A stretch of 27,633 nucleotides of DNA from a bacterium (GTDB lineage Bacteria > Zixibacteria > MSB-5A5 > GN15 > FEB-12). The notes under the pieces are model-generated. The model worked only from the letters and a program-made list of their open reading frames with translations. It made no database searches and had not been told where the DNA came from. Below, one piece after another: positions 13,954-22,701 of the stretch. Each line of letters starts with the position of its first letter. The first letter of the stretch is position 1. The stretch spans positions 1-27,633 of the forward strand of contig JAUWMW010000005.1 of NCBI GenBank assembly GCA_030612965.1, in the 5' to 3' direction. The position numbers and the translations under genes were made by a program.

Positions 13954-16900
13954 ATGTTAGGTAGTTATTGCTCGACAACCGTGTGGCAATGTACGGGGGC
14001 GATCCGTACGGTTCCATCAATCCTACTAAGCACCATTGCGTTGGTGGTGATTCTCGGCGCCAGTTCATTTGCCGCCGAGGTAGTTACCGACTCGACGGTT
14101 TATGATGTGGGGTCCACCGTCGGCATTGACGGCTTCACATTTGGCTCCGGCGAGACTGTTGTTCTCCAGGTCACCGAGCCGGACGGAACACCCATCGCCG
14201 GTGATGCCGGCCTGCCCTGGGATGTTCCCAGCGACGGGATAGGTGATTTCGGCACCTCCTGGCTTTTGGACTACCAGGGGACCAGCAGCGAACTTTCGGT
14301 CACGGCGGTCGGCCAGACCTCCGGCTTGATTGCTACCACCAGTTTCGTTACCGGCGCCACCAATCTCGACCAGTTGCAAAACGGCACTGAAACATCAACT
14401 CCACAGTGGTCCAATGGCAATATCAATACCACCAACTCCTGCTACAGTGAGGGGCGAGCCGTACCGTATAGGGGCTTTATCCGTGATGAGGGATCCGGAA
14501 CACCCCACTATTTCACAATCGAGATGGAGTGGACGAAGGGTACTATTCACGCTTTTGACTTCTTGGCCAGCTACGATTTCAGCGAAGACTCGGCGATTGA
14601 TCTGGCTGGCGGACCCTGCGGTAACGTGGGTACTTCGGCGCCCGAAGACTGCACCGATCCTGCCGACTCTCTGGAGTTCCCGGACCCGACCTTGACCTCG
14701 AACTACTCCGGGTCGATCCCGGGGGATTTCTACACAACGGTCAACCCCACCTGGGAATATGACGACACTCATTACCTGATGGCCTACAACGCCGTTATCG
14801 ACTCGGTCGGTGATTACTACTTCGGCGGTACCGCCTCGAACCGTACTTGGGCCGTAGAGGTTTACTACACGCAGGTTGATACCGGTACGGTTGGCTTCTT
14901 CTGGGGCGGTCACCTGGCCCAAGGCGACCCCGATCATTGGGGTTACGGTAACGGCTCGGCTTCGATTGGTGGCGCGCCTTACCATATGCGAATGAAGAGC
15001 TTCGACGGTAGTGGTGGCGCCGGTCAGGACCGCAGTGTTCAGGGCGCCACCATCTGTCTGCCGCCTGCAGCGATAATAATCATTGATGCCGATTCGCTCT
15101 GCTATGACATTGATACCACCTATATCGCCTATGACACCTCCGACGCCAATGACTGGCTCTGGCGGGTTACCGGCGGCGCCATCATCGGCGACAGCACCCT
15201 CAGTTCGGTCGAGTTCTCGGTCGACGACACCGCGACCACGGTCACAATTGAGTTGGTAGCCTGTAACGCTGACGGCGGCTGTCCGGGCGATTACTGTTGC
15301 ACCGAAGTCTCGCTGACGCTGCCAACCGCAAGCTGCAACCACCCGCCGGAGGTGACATGTGCTGCGCCTGTTGATACGTTCTTGTGCGAAATCCAGGAGA
15401 TCTGTATCCCGGGATTCAGTTGCTATGACGCCGATGGCGATTTGGTTAGTTGCGACGTGTCCCTCGGGGTACTCAGCGGCGACACCGTCTGTTTCACGCC
15501 GACCGGCGCTGGTGTCCATGAAATCATTCTTACAGCGACCGATGAGCACAATGCGACAGCGGTCTGTACAACACAAGTAACGGTAACCCTCAACAGTCCA
15601 CCGGTGACCAGTTGTCCGGGTGACACTACACTGTTTGTTTGCGACCTGTCGGATATCTGTATTGACGGCTTCACGACTTCTGACCCTGATAACAACATCG
15701 CTTCGGTAGTAGTAACCGGCGGTACGCTCAGCGGTGACACGGTTTGCTTTACACCGAGTGTCGGTAGTAATACGATTACACTCATAGTCACCGACGATTG
15801 CGGAGAAGCCGATACCTGCCAGACCGTAATAACCGTAGGACTCAACAGTCCACCGGTGGCCAGTTGTCCCGGTGATGATTCGCTGTTCGTTTGCGACCTG
15901 TCGGATATCTGTATTGACGGCTTCACGACTTCTGACCCTGATAACAACATCGCTTCGGTAGTGGTAACCGGCGGTACGCTGAGTGATGACACGGTTTGCT
16001 TTACTCCGAGTGTCGGGGCAAACGCGATTACATTGATAGTCACCGACGCCTGCGGCGTGACCGACACTTGCGAGACGACGATTCATGTTGATCTTAATCA
16101 GGGACCGGCAGCCTCCTGCCCGCCGAGTGACACCCTGTTCGTGTGTGACCTTAGCGACATTTGTCTGGACGGCTTTGGCTGTGACGATCCCGACGGTAAT
16201 GTAGTATCTTCGACCATCAATGGGGCTCCATTTGGCGGCGGCCAGTACTGCTTCACGCCGGTGGAAGGCGACAACTACCTGCAATTGATCTGCACCGACG
16301 CCTGCGGCGTGGCCGATACTTGCGAGACATTGATTCATGTTGATCTTAATCAGGGACCGGCAGCCTCCTGCCCGCCGAGTGACACCCTGTTCGTGTGTGA
16401 CCTTAGCGACATATGTCTGGACGGCTTCGGTTGCGGCAATAGCGTCTCCTCGACTATCAACGGTGTTCCTTTTGGCGGCGGCCAGTACTGCTTCACGCCG
16501 GTGGAAGGTGACAACTATCTTCAGTTGATCTGCACCGATACATGCGGCGTGTCCGATACCTGCGAGACATTGATTCATGTTGATCTCAACCAGGGACCGA
16601 CAGCCTCCTGCCCGCCGAGTGACACCCTGTTCGTGTGTGACCTTAGCGACATTTGTCTGGACGGCTTCAGTTGCACCGATGGCGACGGCAACCTGGCCAG
16701 TTGTGTTCCTTCGATAGGGACGCTGGTTGGCAATGAGGTCTGTTTCACCCCTACGGCTGAGGGCACCTACGATATTATATTGACGGCCACTGATGAATGT
16801 GATGCGGTGGATGCTTGCACTACTCAGGTGACAGTGACTTTGAACAGTCCACCGGTGGCGAGTTGCCCGGGTGACACGGCACTATTTGTCTGCGACCTGA

Positions 16901-19086
16901 CGGAGATTTGTCTGTCTGGCTTCAGTTGCACCGATGGCGACGGCAACCTGGCCAGTTGTGTTCCTTCGATAGGGACGCTGGTTGGCAATGAGGTCTGTTT
17001 CACTCCGACCGGAGAGGGCGCCTACGACATTATCCTGACGGCCACCGATGAATGTGATGCGGTGGATGCTTGCACTACTCAGGTGACGGTGACTTTGAAC
17101 AGTCCACCTGAGGCGAGTTGCCCGGGTGACACGGCACTATTTGTTTGCGACCTGACGGAGATATGTCTGTCTGGCTTCAGTTGCACCGATGGCGACGGCA
17201 ATCTGGCCAGTTGTGTTCCTTCGATAGGGACGCTTGCCGGCGACGTGGTTTGCTTCACCCCTACCGCTGAGGGTGCCTACGATATTATATTGACGGCCAC
17301 CGATGAATGTGATACGGTGGATGCTTGCACCACCCAGGTGACGGTGACTTTGAACAGTCCGCCTGAGGTGACTTGCCCGGGTGATTCGACTATTGTAACC
17401 TGTCATACCAACGATCCGGTGTGTATGACCGGCTTCAGCGCCACCGACCCTGACGGCAACCTGATGTCAGTCACTCTCAACGGGCAACCATATACACCGG
17501 GCACTGAGTATTGTTTTGTCCCCGACTCGGGGCTCAACTACCTGATCCTCGTGGCCATTGATTCCTGCGACGCCAGTGCGGTGTGTACGACCATTGTCGA
17601 CGTCGTGGCTGAAGATCCTGAAGTGTGTATCAGTTGTCCCATCGTGACGATTGAAAAGACACACGGAACGATTCAGGGTCAGCATGAACTCGTCGACGTG
17701 ACAATCGACAGTCTCTACAATCTCCCGGTTGGCGGCATGGGTGGCTACGACTTCCTGATTGCCTACGACGCGTCGGCTCTGGTGTTGCAGGCGGTTATCC
17801 CCGGTCCGCTGTTCTACGATCCGGCGCCTGACGGTTGTGGCTGGGAGTACTTCATTTACCGTCAAGGTCCTTGCGGCGCTTGTGCCGGCGGCTGTCCCTC
17901 CGGCATGGTCAGGGTATTCGGCCTGGCCGAAACCAACAACGGTCCCAACCACCCGGATTGCTTCGAGCCAGACCCACAGCCGGCCACTCTCTTCACGCTG
18001 GACTTCCTGGTCACCAACGACCGCACGTTCGAGTGTCAGTACGTCCCAATCTACTTTTTCTGGTGCGACTGCGCCGACAATACCATATCCGATTCCACAG
18101 GTAACCAGCTCTACCTGGATGAGATCATCTATGACTTCGAGGGTTACATTATCTGGGATGAGGACGATGACGATGAGTTCCCCGAGGATGCGCGGATACC
18201 CTGGGTAGGTGCCCCGGACTACTGCATCGATCCCGAGCCGGGTAAGCCCACACCGATTAGGTGCATCGACTTCTGGAACGGTGGCATCGATATCATCTGC
18301 GCCGACTCGATTGATGATCGCGGTGACATCAACCTCAACGGTACCGCCAACGAGATCGCCGACGCCGTGCTGTTCAGCAACTACTTCGTCAAGGGCATCT
18401 CGGTGTTCAATGTCAATGTCGACGGTCAGATTGCGGCCTCCGATGTCAACGCCGACGGTATTACACTCTCGGTGGCTGATCTTGTCTACCTGATCCGGGT
18501 CATCGTCGGTGACGCGGCTCCGTACTTCAAGCAGGCACCGCTTGTCATCAAGACCGATCTCAATGACGGCGTGCTGAGCGTTGGGGCCTCGCTGGGCGCC
18601 GCCTGGGTGATAGTGCAAGGTGAGCATGAACCGGAGTTGCTCGCGCCCCAGATGGAAATGAAGTATCATTACGACGCCGAAAGCGACCTGACTCGGATAC
18701 TGGTGTACAGTATGAAGAAGAGGCACACCTTCGACGGAGCCTTCCTATCCGGACTCGAAGGTAAGGTCGTAACATTCGAGGCCGCCACCTACGAGGGCGC
18801 AGCCGTGGCGGCGCGGCTGGTTCCTGATCAGTTCGCGCTGCATCAGTGCTATCCTAATCCCTTCAACCCGACAACAACAATCTCCTTTGCCCTGGCCGAG
18901 GCGTCGGACTACAAGCTGACCGTCTACAACACCTTAGGCCGCGAAGTACAGTCCTTTACCGGCCACGGACAGCCCGGTATTGTGGAGATACAGTGGAACG
19001 CTGATGGCCATGCCAGCGGCATCTACTTCTACCGGTTGACGGCAGGGGACTTCACCGACACCAAGAAAATGGTGCTGTTGAAATAA
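13954..19086 (+). CDS. Exported multidomain protein: Cys-rich Ig-like repeats, cohesin-like and dockerin-like domains, T9SS-type tail
   Basis: 1710 residues, probably cell-surface or extracellular. The ATG at 13954 is chosen for GAGGG six bases ahead; an in-frame GTG at 13921 would add 11 residues but has no clear ribosome site. A hydrophobic signal region (LLSTIALVVILGASSFAAE) ends near residue 40. Then: an N-terminal beta-rich region to about 360; a PKD-like stretch to about 460; nine tandem repeats of about 84 residues (462-1219); a cohesin-like domain (about 1225-1400); an acidic link (DEDDDDEFPED); a dockerin-like segment with two DxNxxG/DxNxDG calcium loops (about 1455-1522); and a C-terminal tail with YPNPFNPTTTISF and GIYFYRL, ending in KKMVLLK, typical of type IX secretion sorting domains. 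Likely an adhesin or surface scaffold; ligand unknown. The many paired cysteines suggest disulfides outside the cell. A strong terminator follows. Confidence 0.9.
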   Translation: MLGSYCSTTVWQCTGAIRTVPSILLSTIALVVILGASSFAAEVVTDSTVYDVGSTVGIDGFTFGSGETVVLQVTEPDGTPIAGDAGLPWDVPSDGIGDFGTSWLLDYQGTSSELSVTAVGQTSGLIATTSFVTGATNLDQLQNGTETSTPQWSNGNINTTNSCYSEGRAVPYRGFIRDEGSGTPHYFTIEMEWTKGTIHAFDFLASYDFSEDSAIDLAGGPCGNVGTSAPEDCTDPADSLEFPDPTLTSNYSGSIPGDFYTTVNPTWEYDDTHYLMAYNAVIDSVGDYYFGGTASNRTWAVEVYYTQVDTGTVGFFWGGHLAQGDPDHWGYGNGSASIGGAPYHMRMKSFDGSGGAGQDRSVQGATICLPPAAIIIIDADSLCYDIDTTYIAYDTSDANDWLWRVTGGAIIGDSTLSSVEFSVDDTATTVTIELVACNADGGCPGDYCCTEVSLTLPTASCNHPPEVTCAAPVDTFLCEIQEICIPGFSCYDADGDLVSCDVSLGVLSGDTVCFTPTGAGVHEIILTATDEHNATAVCTTQVTVTLNSPPVTSCPGDTTLFVCDLSDICIDGFTTSDPDNNIASVVVTGGTLSGDTVCFTPSVGSNTITLIVTDDCGEADTCQTVITVGLNSPPVASCPGDDSLFVCDLSDICIDGFTTSDPDNNIASVVVTGGTLSDDTVCFTPSVGANAITLIVTDACGVTDTCETTIHVDLNQGPAASCPPSDTLFVCDLSDICLDGFGCDDPDGNVVSSTINGAPFGGGQYCFTPVEGDNYLQLICTDACGVADTCETLIHVDLNQGPAASCPPSDTLFVCDLSDICLDGFGCGNSVSSTINGVPFGGGQYCFTPVEGDNYLQLICTDTCGVSDTCETLIHVDLNQGPTASCPPSDTLFVCDLSDICLDGFSCTDGDGNLASCVPSIGTLVGNEVCFTPTAEGTYDIILTATDECDAVDACTTQVTVTLNSPPVASCPGDTALFVCDLTEICLSGFSCTDGDGNLASCVPSIGTLVGNEVCFTPTGEGAYDIILTATDECDAVDACTTQVTVTLNSPPEASCPGDTALFVCDLTEICLSGFSCTDGDGNLASCVPSIGTLAGDVVCFTPTAEGAYDIILTATDECDTVDACTTQVTVTLNSPPEVTCPGDSTIVTCHTNDPVCMTGFSATDPDGNLMSVTLNGQPYTPGTEYCFVPDSGLNYLILVAIDSCDASAVCTTIVDVVAEDPEVCISCPIVTIEKTHGTIQGQHELVDVTIDSLYNLPVGGMGGYDFLIAYDASALVLQAVIPGPLFYDPAPDGCGWEYFIYRQGPCGACAGGCPSGMVRVFGLAETNNGPNHPDCFEPDPQPATLFTLDFLVTNDRTFECQYVPIYFFWCDCADNTISDSTGNQLYLDEIIYDFEGYIIWDEDDDDEFPEDARIPWVGAPDYCIDPEPGKPTPIRCIDFWNGGIDIICADSIDDRGDINLNGTANEIADAVLFSNYFVKGISVFNVNVDGQIAASDVNADGITLSVADLVYLIRVIVGDAAPYFKQAPLVIKTDLNDGVLSVGASLGAAWVIVQGEHEPELLAPQMEMKYHYDAESDLTRILVYSMKKRHTFDGAFLSGLEGKVVTFEAATYEGAAVAARLVPDQFALHQCYPNPFNPTTTISFALAEASDYKLTVYNTLGREVQSFTGHGQPGIVEIQWNADGHASGIYFYRLTAGDFTDTKKMVLLK
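15337..17610 (+). repeat. Nine tandem repeats of about 84 codons inside the exported protein
   Basis: Each unit begins NSPP, NHPP or NQGP, then has CDLxxIC, a DxDGN-like loop, CFTP, a TDxC segment and a closing beta strand. By eye, units 2 and 3, units 4 and 5, and units 6 to 8 are near-identical groups at the DNA level. Unit 6 joins a front half of the unit 4/5 type to a back half of the unit 7/8 type. Unit 5 is four codons shorter. This pattern points to recent unequal crossing-over. Confidence 0.92.
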
Positions 19087-19112
19087 CCACCGCCAACACA
19101 TAGCATTTCTTC

Positions 19113-19147
19113 AGGGACAGCGCCCATCGACGCTGTCCCTTTCTTTT
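19113..19147 (+). terminator. Rho-independent terminator of the exported protein gene
   Basis: Perfect 10-bp stem AGGGACAGCG / CGCTGTCCCT, 8-base loop, followed directly by TTCTTTT. It lies 26 bases after the stop codon. Confidence 0.9.
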
Positions 19148-19157
19148 GCCGCTGTCT

Positions 19158-19358
19158 ATGATGACCCTCATGCCGCCTTTTTCTTCATGCGTCGCCTTAG
19201 TTCGAGACGAACAGGGAGCGCCCCAATGTTTTGTGCGGATGCGCGAACCACGCTTGAGGCCTGTAACCTATGGCGGCACAATGCAATGGCTCCACAGGCT
19301 GGACATTATTAGAACTTTCGGGCCGGTGGTGGAGTATCTGAGACAGACCGGCTCGTGA
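19158..19358 (+). pseudogene. Gene remnant carrying dispersed repeat copy 2
   Basis: A short open frame of about 66 residues after the terminator, with no ribosome binding site or promoter. Its end (LHRLDIIRTFGPVVEYL) matches the remnant at 13446-13517, and the DNA at 19295-19319 matches 13451-13475 at 24 of 25 bases. The preceding segment (VRDEQGAPQCFVRMREP) is not recognised. Best read as the decayed 3' end of a repeated gene or element. Confidence 0.4.
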
Positions 19359-19364
19359 GCGTCA

Positions 19365-19384
19365 GGGTGGCTTTAGAGCCACCC
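19365..19384. other. Perfect hairpin between remnants
   Basis: GGGTGGCT, loop TTAG, AGCCACCC: an 8-bp stem with a 4-base loop just after the stop of the 19158-19358 remnant. No T-run on either side. It may be a decayed terminator or the border of a small mobile repeat. Confidence 0.45.
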
Positions 19385-19415
19385 CGGCTGAATCTTCAAT
19401 CAGAATCGAGTTTCA

Positions 19416-19825
19416 CTACCGCTCCTGCGCCAGTAGTTGCTGCACCAGAGATTCAAGGTCGGCCACTCGTTGTTCGAGGCGACGGTTTTCTGAGAACAGT
19501 TCCTTGACACCAGCCAGCGCTACCCCGGCGACATCCGAGGCGGCCATATACATGTTTTCCAATTCGCCGTTATCCTTGACGTAACCGACCCCGAAGGTTT
19601 TGCTTTCTTGGCCGGTTTTTTCTTCGATTCGGCCAACTTTCCCAGCAGCGCCGTGGCCCATTCCGCCGGGGTTGTCTCCGGTCCCTTGGCAGCCTCGCCC
19701 TCCCTGGCGATCTTCGTTGCCTTCAAGTCTTTCAGGTGGCAGCGGATCATGCGGTCCAGTTTCTCGGCGGCGTCCCAGTCGCCGGCCTCCTGGGCTCGCC
19801 CCAGCTTGAGAAAATAGACCGCCAC
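19416..19825 (-). pseudogene. Frameshifted remnant with coiled-coil C-terminus
   Basis: Two overlapping minus-strand frames each hold part of a plausible protein. One (from 19825) reads YFLKLGRAQEAGDWDAAEK and ends its sensible part in KKKPAKKAK. The other gives TFGVGYVKDNGELENMYMAA and a coiled coil ENRRLEQRVADLESLVQQLL up to the stop at 19416. The switch lies around 19590-19620, next to an A-rich homopolymer, so a frameshift is likely. The coiled-coil end resembles the trimerising tails of fibre-like or S74-chaperone proteins; the front part is not recognised. It abuts the truncated transposase, so a rearrangement joined them. Confidence 0.5.
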
Positions 19826-20252
19826 CAGAGGAAGAATCGTGACCGTCGTCCTTCGGACGGAAACTCTTCATTGAGGCTCAGGCGTCGATCAACGTACCGT
19901 CAACCGTGAAATGCTCGTCCGATAAAAGACCAGCTTCTTCCGCCCGAGCAACGACACCCGAGAAAAACGCACCCGCCAGATCAGATTCCAGAAAACGATC
20001 ACGGTTCTTCGTAAACGTCGAATGATCCCAAATCCTATCATCCATCAACAAACCCACAAACCAGTGAAAAAGCATGTTGTAATCCAACTGCTCCATCAGC
20101 ATCCGTTCACTGCGGATCGTGTACAACACCTGAAGCAGCAAGGCGCGAAGAAGACGTTCCGGTACAATAGAAGGCCGATGATCCCCAGGAACACGGGATT
20201 ACAAGGATACATAACTGAACATCGCCTGCTGATCATCATCCGTCCCGCGCAT
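19820..20252 (-). pseudogene. Degenerate IS1182-group transposase (N-terminal part only)
   Basis: Reading down from ATG at 20252: MRGTDDDQQAMFSYVSL, a TAA stop, RVPGDH, then directly RPSIVPERLLRALLLQVLYT and YNMLFHWFVGLLMDDRIWDH, DEHFTVDGTLIDA, a TGA where I would expect Trp, and SMKSFRPKDDGHDSSSGGG. This order matches the N-terminal third of transposases I associate with the IS1182/IS5-like group. Compared with that pattern, about 35 codons are missing between RVPGDH and RPSI, there are two nonsense codons, and the protein stops matching at about 19820, before most of the catalytic DDE domain. It cannot be active. Confidence 0.85.
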
Positions 20253-20332
20253 TGCTGGACCCTTTCGAATTGAGCATCATTGAACGCCCCAACAATACTC
20301 CAATGATATATAGAATTCAGATAAAATGAGGT

Positions 20333-20348
20333 GTTTTTCAACAGCCTG
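20333..20348. repeat. Candidate IS terminal inverted repeat
   Basis: GTTTTTCAACAGCCTG, about 80-95 bases ahead of the transposase start codon. Ends of this TTTTTCAACAG type are common for such elements from memory; no partner copy survives here to confirm it. Confidence 0.4.
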
Positions 20349-20355
20349 CGAGAAC

Positions 20356-22701
20356 TTATGGACTGGCTGTGACCGGTTCTTTGTCGAGTTCTTCTCTAAT
20401 GACTTCACTGATAGTAGTAAGAGTATATGGCTTCTTAACGTATGGTCCTGCTCCCAATCTTTGCATTTCATTGACCCTATCGGTCGGGGAAAAACCGCTG
20501 ACTATAACCGCCTTCTGACCGGGACATAGCCTAATGATTTCACGATACGTATCCAGACCGTCAAAGTCCTTCTCCATAATCATATCCAGTACGATGATGT
20601 CGACATGATTATCCTTTAAGTATTCGATGGCTTCACTGCCGTTTTGGACTGTCTCGACTTTGTAGCCCAGACTGGATAGTAGTTCTGATGCTATTTCTCT
20701 CTGCTCTTCGACATCGTCGACGATCAGTACTGATTCGCTACCCTCAAAGTTCGTCACAGTATCGGGTTCCTTTCCTGCTGCCTCCTCACAAACCGGAAAG
20801 TACAGGACAAACTCCGTTCCCTCTTCAACCGTAGAGAATACGTCGTAATACCCCTTGTGATCCTTGACAATTCCGTATACTACCGATAATCCGAGACCGC
20901 TACCGCTGTTTCCCATCTTCTTTTTTGAGAAGTAGGGTTCAAAGATTTTATCCATGTCTTCGGGGTCTATCCCCATTCCCGTATCCCGAACCCGCAACAG
21001 GATGTAATCCCCATGTTTAACCTTATCATGGCCACTCAGAAGCTCTTTGATGTGCTGCTGCGTTGTTTCTATGGTGAGTTTGCCGCCGCCCTTTGGCATA
21101 GCCTCAATAGCGTTGTGGATGAGGTTCATGACCATCTTTGACAAGTGACAGGAGGAACCATGTATGCTGTCAATTGTATCATCGAGTTTCAGCTTAACAG
21201 CTATGTCAGGATGTTCTTCAACTAGTTTCGCATAGCCCGGCGAATCAAGATATGCCTTGATAGTATCATTCAGATCTACTGGGGATAGTTCAAAGCGACC
21301 TCTCCGAGCCAGTGTCAGAAGATCCTGTATCACATCCGCCGCATCTTTGGCTGACTTGCCTATTCTTTCCAGTTGCTTTTTCAACGGACTGTCCTTGGGA
21401 AGCTTTCGAATCATCAATTCCGGATACCCAACCAACGGCCCCAACATGTTGTTCAGATCGTGCGCAACACCGCCGGCCAGTATCCCCAACGATTCCATCC
21501 TCTGGGCTCGTTCCAGTTCTTCCTGAAGTTTTTGTCGTTGTTTTCGGGCATGTCTGCGTTCGGTGATGTCCTTGTCCACCCCACGGTAGCCAATCAACTC
21601 ACCGCTATCATCCAGTATCGGTACACCGTTGGTTAGGAGATATACTTGCTTTCCTTCTTTGGTCAGATTACAATTCTCCAGGTCAATAATCGGTTTGTTT
21701 TCAGAGGCAAGCCTTCTGAAAATCTTACCAACACGCTCCGCCTCATTCTCAGGCATCAAATCAAAGGGAGTTTTCCCAATGAGTTCTTCAGGATCATATC
21801 CAAGAAGTTCCTTCACCTTTCCAGATGCAAAAGTATATCTTCCGTTCTTATCAACCTCCCAAATCCAGTCTGCTGAACTTAAAGCAACATCATGGAATCT
21901 TTTTTCCGATTCCTTTAATTCCCTCTCCGCCCGTTTACGGTCGGTGATGTCACGGACGATCGCCTGGAGGATAATCTTACCACTGACTTCAATACGGTTG
22001 AGGCTGACTTCTGCGTCGAACGGGCTACCATCTAGTTTTGTATGGGTCCATTCATAGAATTGGTGTTCTCCAGCCAGAGCTCCATTGATTTTTTCCAGGG
22101 ATTTTTCCTTCGAGTCGCGACCATCGGGTTGCGTAGCCGGGGAGAACTCATACGGCTTTTTCTGCAGTATCTCCTCGCGGCTACAAGCGAACATATCCTC
22201 CGTTTTGGGATTGCAGTCTATGAAGGTGTCCTCATCCATGAGAAAGATGGCGTCATTGGCAGATTCGAACACAGTCCTGAACTTCTCTTCCGAATACCTG
22301 ACCTCCTCTTCCGCCTGCTTACGTTTGATCGCATAACGGATGGAGCGCTCCAACAAAGATGCATCAAGGTGACCTTTCACCAGGTAATCCATTGCTCCGG
22401 CCTTCATGGCTTCAATGTCAACTTCGGAGTCACCCTGTCCGGTCAACAAAATCATCGGTTTACGACAGCCATCCCGGATCGCATTTTGCATAAGGTCAAG
22501 TCCGCTATGCGCGCCAAGGCGATAGTCGAGGAGATAGATATCATGCCGATTGTGACTGATTACCTTCAGTGCCTCTTCGTAGGTCGAGACCCAATCCAGA
22601 TTGTAACTCGTTTCCTCAACATCGGAGAGCAAGTCACCGGTTATCAGGTAGTCATCTTCGTCGTCATCGACCAATAGCACTCTGATGGGGCTGTCGTTCA
22701 T
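20356..22701 (-). CDS. Hybrid sensor kinase REC-PAS-PAS-HisKA-HATPase-REC
   Basis: 781 residues from ATG at 22701 (MNDSPIRVLLVDDDEDDY); a longer in-frame reading from 22743 only extends into the preceding gene. Receiver 1 about 1-125 (DDDEDD, phospho-acceptor Asp in YLLDYRLG); PAS 1 about 135-260; PAS 2 about 265-385; HisKA with GGVAHDLNNMLGPL at about 410; HATPase with NLIHNAIEAMPKGGG, DTGMGI and GSGLGLSV to about 630; receiver 2 about 650-775 (VLIVDDVEE, IVLDMIMEKDFDG, closing KKPY). No membrane segment, so cytoplasmic. The N-terminal receiver makes it a target of an upstream kinase, presumably the membrane kinase two genes earlier. The second receiver would pass phosphate onward, but no HPt protein is present here. 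It overlaps the preceding gene by 38 bases and ends 8 bases from the IS remnant. Confidence 0.92.
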   Translation of the reverse strand: MNDSPIRVLLVDDDEDDYLITGDLLSDVEETSYNLDWVSTYEEALKVISHNRHDIYLLDYRLGAHSGLDLMQNAIRDGCRKPMILLTGQGDSEVDIEAMKAGAMDYLVKGHLDASLLERSIRYAIKRKQAEEEVRYSEEKFRTVFESANDAIFLMDEDTFIDCNPKTEDMFACSREEILQKKPYEFSPATQPDGRDSKEKSLEKINGALAGEHQFYEWTHTKLDGSPFDAEVSLNRIEVSGKIILQAIVRDITDRKRAERELKESEKRFHDVALSSADWIWEVDKNGRYTFASGKVKELLGYDPEELIGKTPFDLMPENEAERVGKIFRRLASENKPIIDLENCNLTKEGKQVYLLTNGVPILDDSGELIGYRGVDKDITERRHARKQRQKLQEELERAQRMESLGILAGGVAHDLNNMLGPLVGYPELMIRKLPKDSPLKKQLERIGKSAKDAADVIQDLLTLARRGRFELSPVDLNDTIKAYLDSPGYAKLVEEHPDIAVKLKLDDTIDSIHGSSCHLSKMVMNLIHNAIEAMPKGGGKLTIETTQQHIKELLSGHDKVKHGDYILLRVRDTGMGIDPEDMDKIFEPYFSKKKMGNSGSGLGLSVVYGIVKDHKGYYDVFSTVEEGTEFVLYFPVCEEAAGKEPDTVTNFEGSESVLIVDDVEEQREIASELLSSLGYKVETVQNGSEAIEYLKDNHVDIIVLDMIMEKDFDGLDTYREIIRLCPGQKAVIVSGFSPTDRVNEMQRLGAGPYVKKPYTLTTISEVIREELDKEPVTASP

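Larger units (their letters stand above)
19820..20348 (-). mobile_element. Remnant of an insertion sequence
   Basis: Truncated transposase pseudogene plus the upstream segment reaching GTTTTTCAACAGCCTG at 20333-20348, which looks like an IS outer end. The opposite end is lost at the junction near 19820. The intact-looking end lies only 8 bases past the hybrid-kinase stop codon. Confidence 0.6.

Noticed and set aside
14395..16578. 727-codon open frame on the minus strand opposite the exported protein
   Set aside because: It runs through the tandem repeats and exists because the repeated codons lack stops in that frame; no start signal or known domain, while the plus strand has a signal peptide, repeats and sorting tail.
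15337..17610. CRISPR-like or satellite repeat array
   Set aside because: The period is about 252 bases, the units keep one reading frame and protein motifs, and there are no short repeats with unique spacers.
17467..18726. 419-codon minus-strand open frame opposite the cohesin- and dockerin-like part
   Set aside because: A shadow of the plus-strand gene; no supporting start signal or domain.
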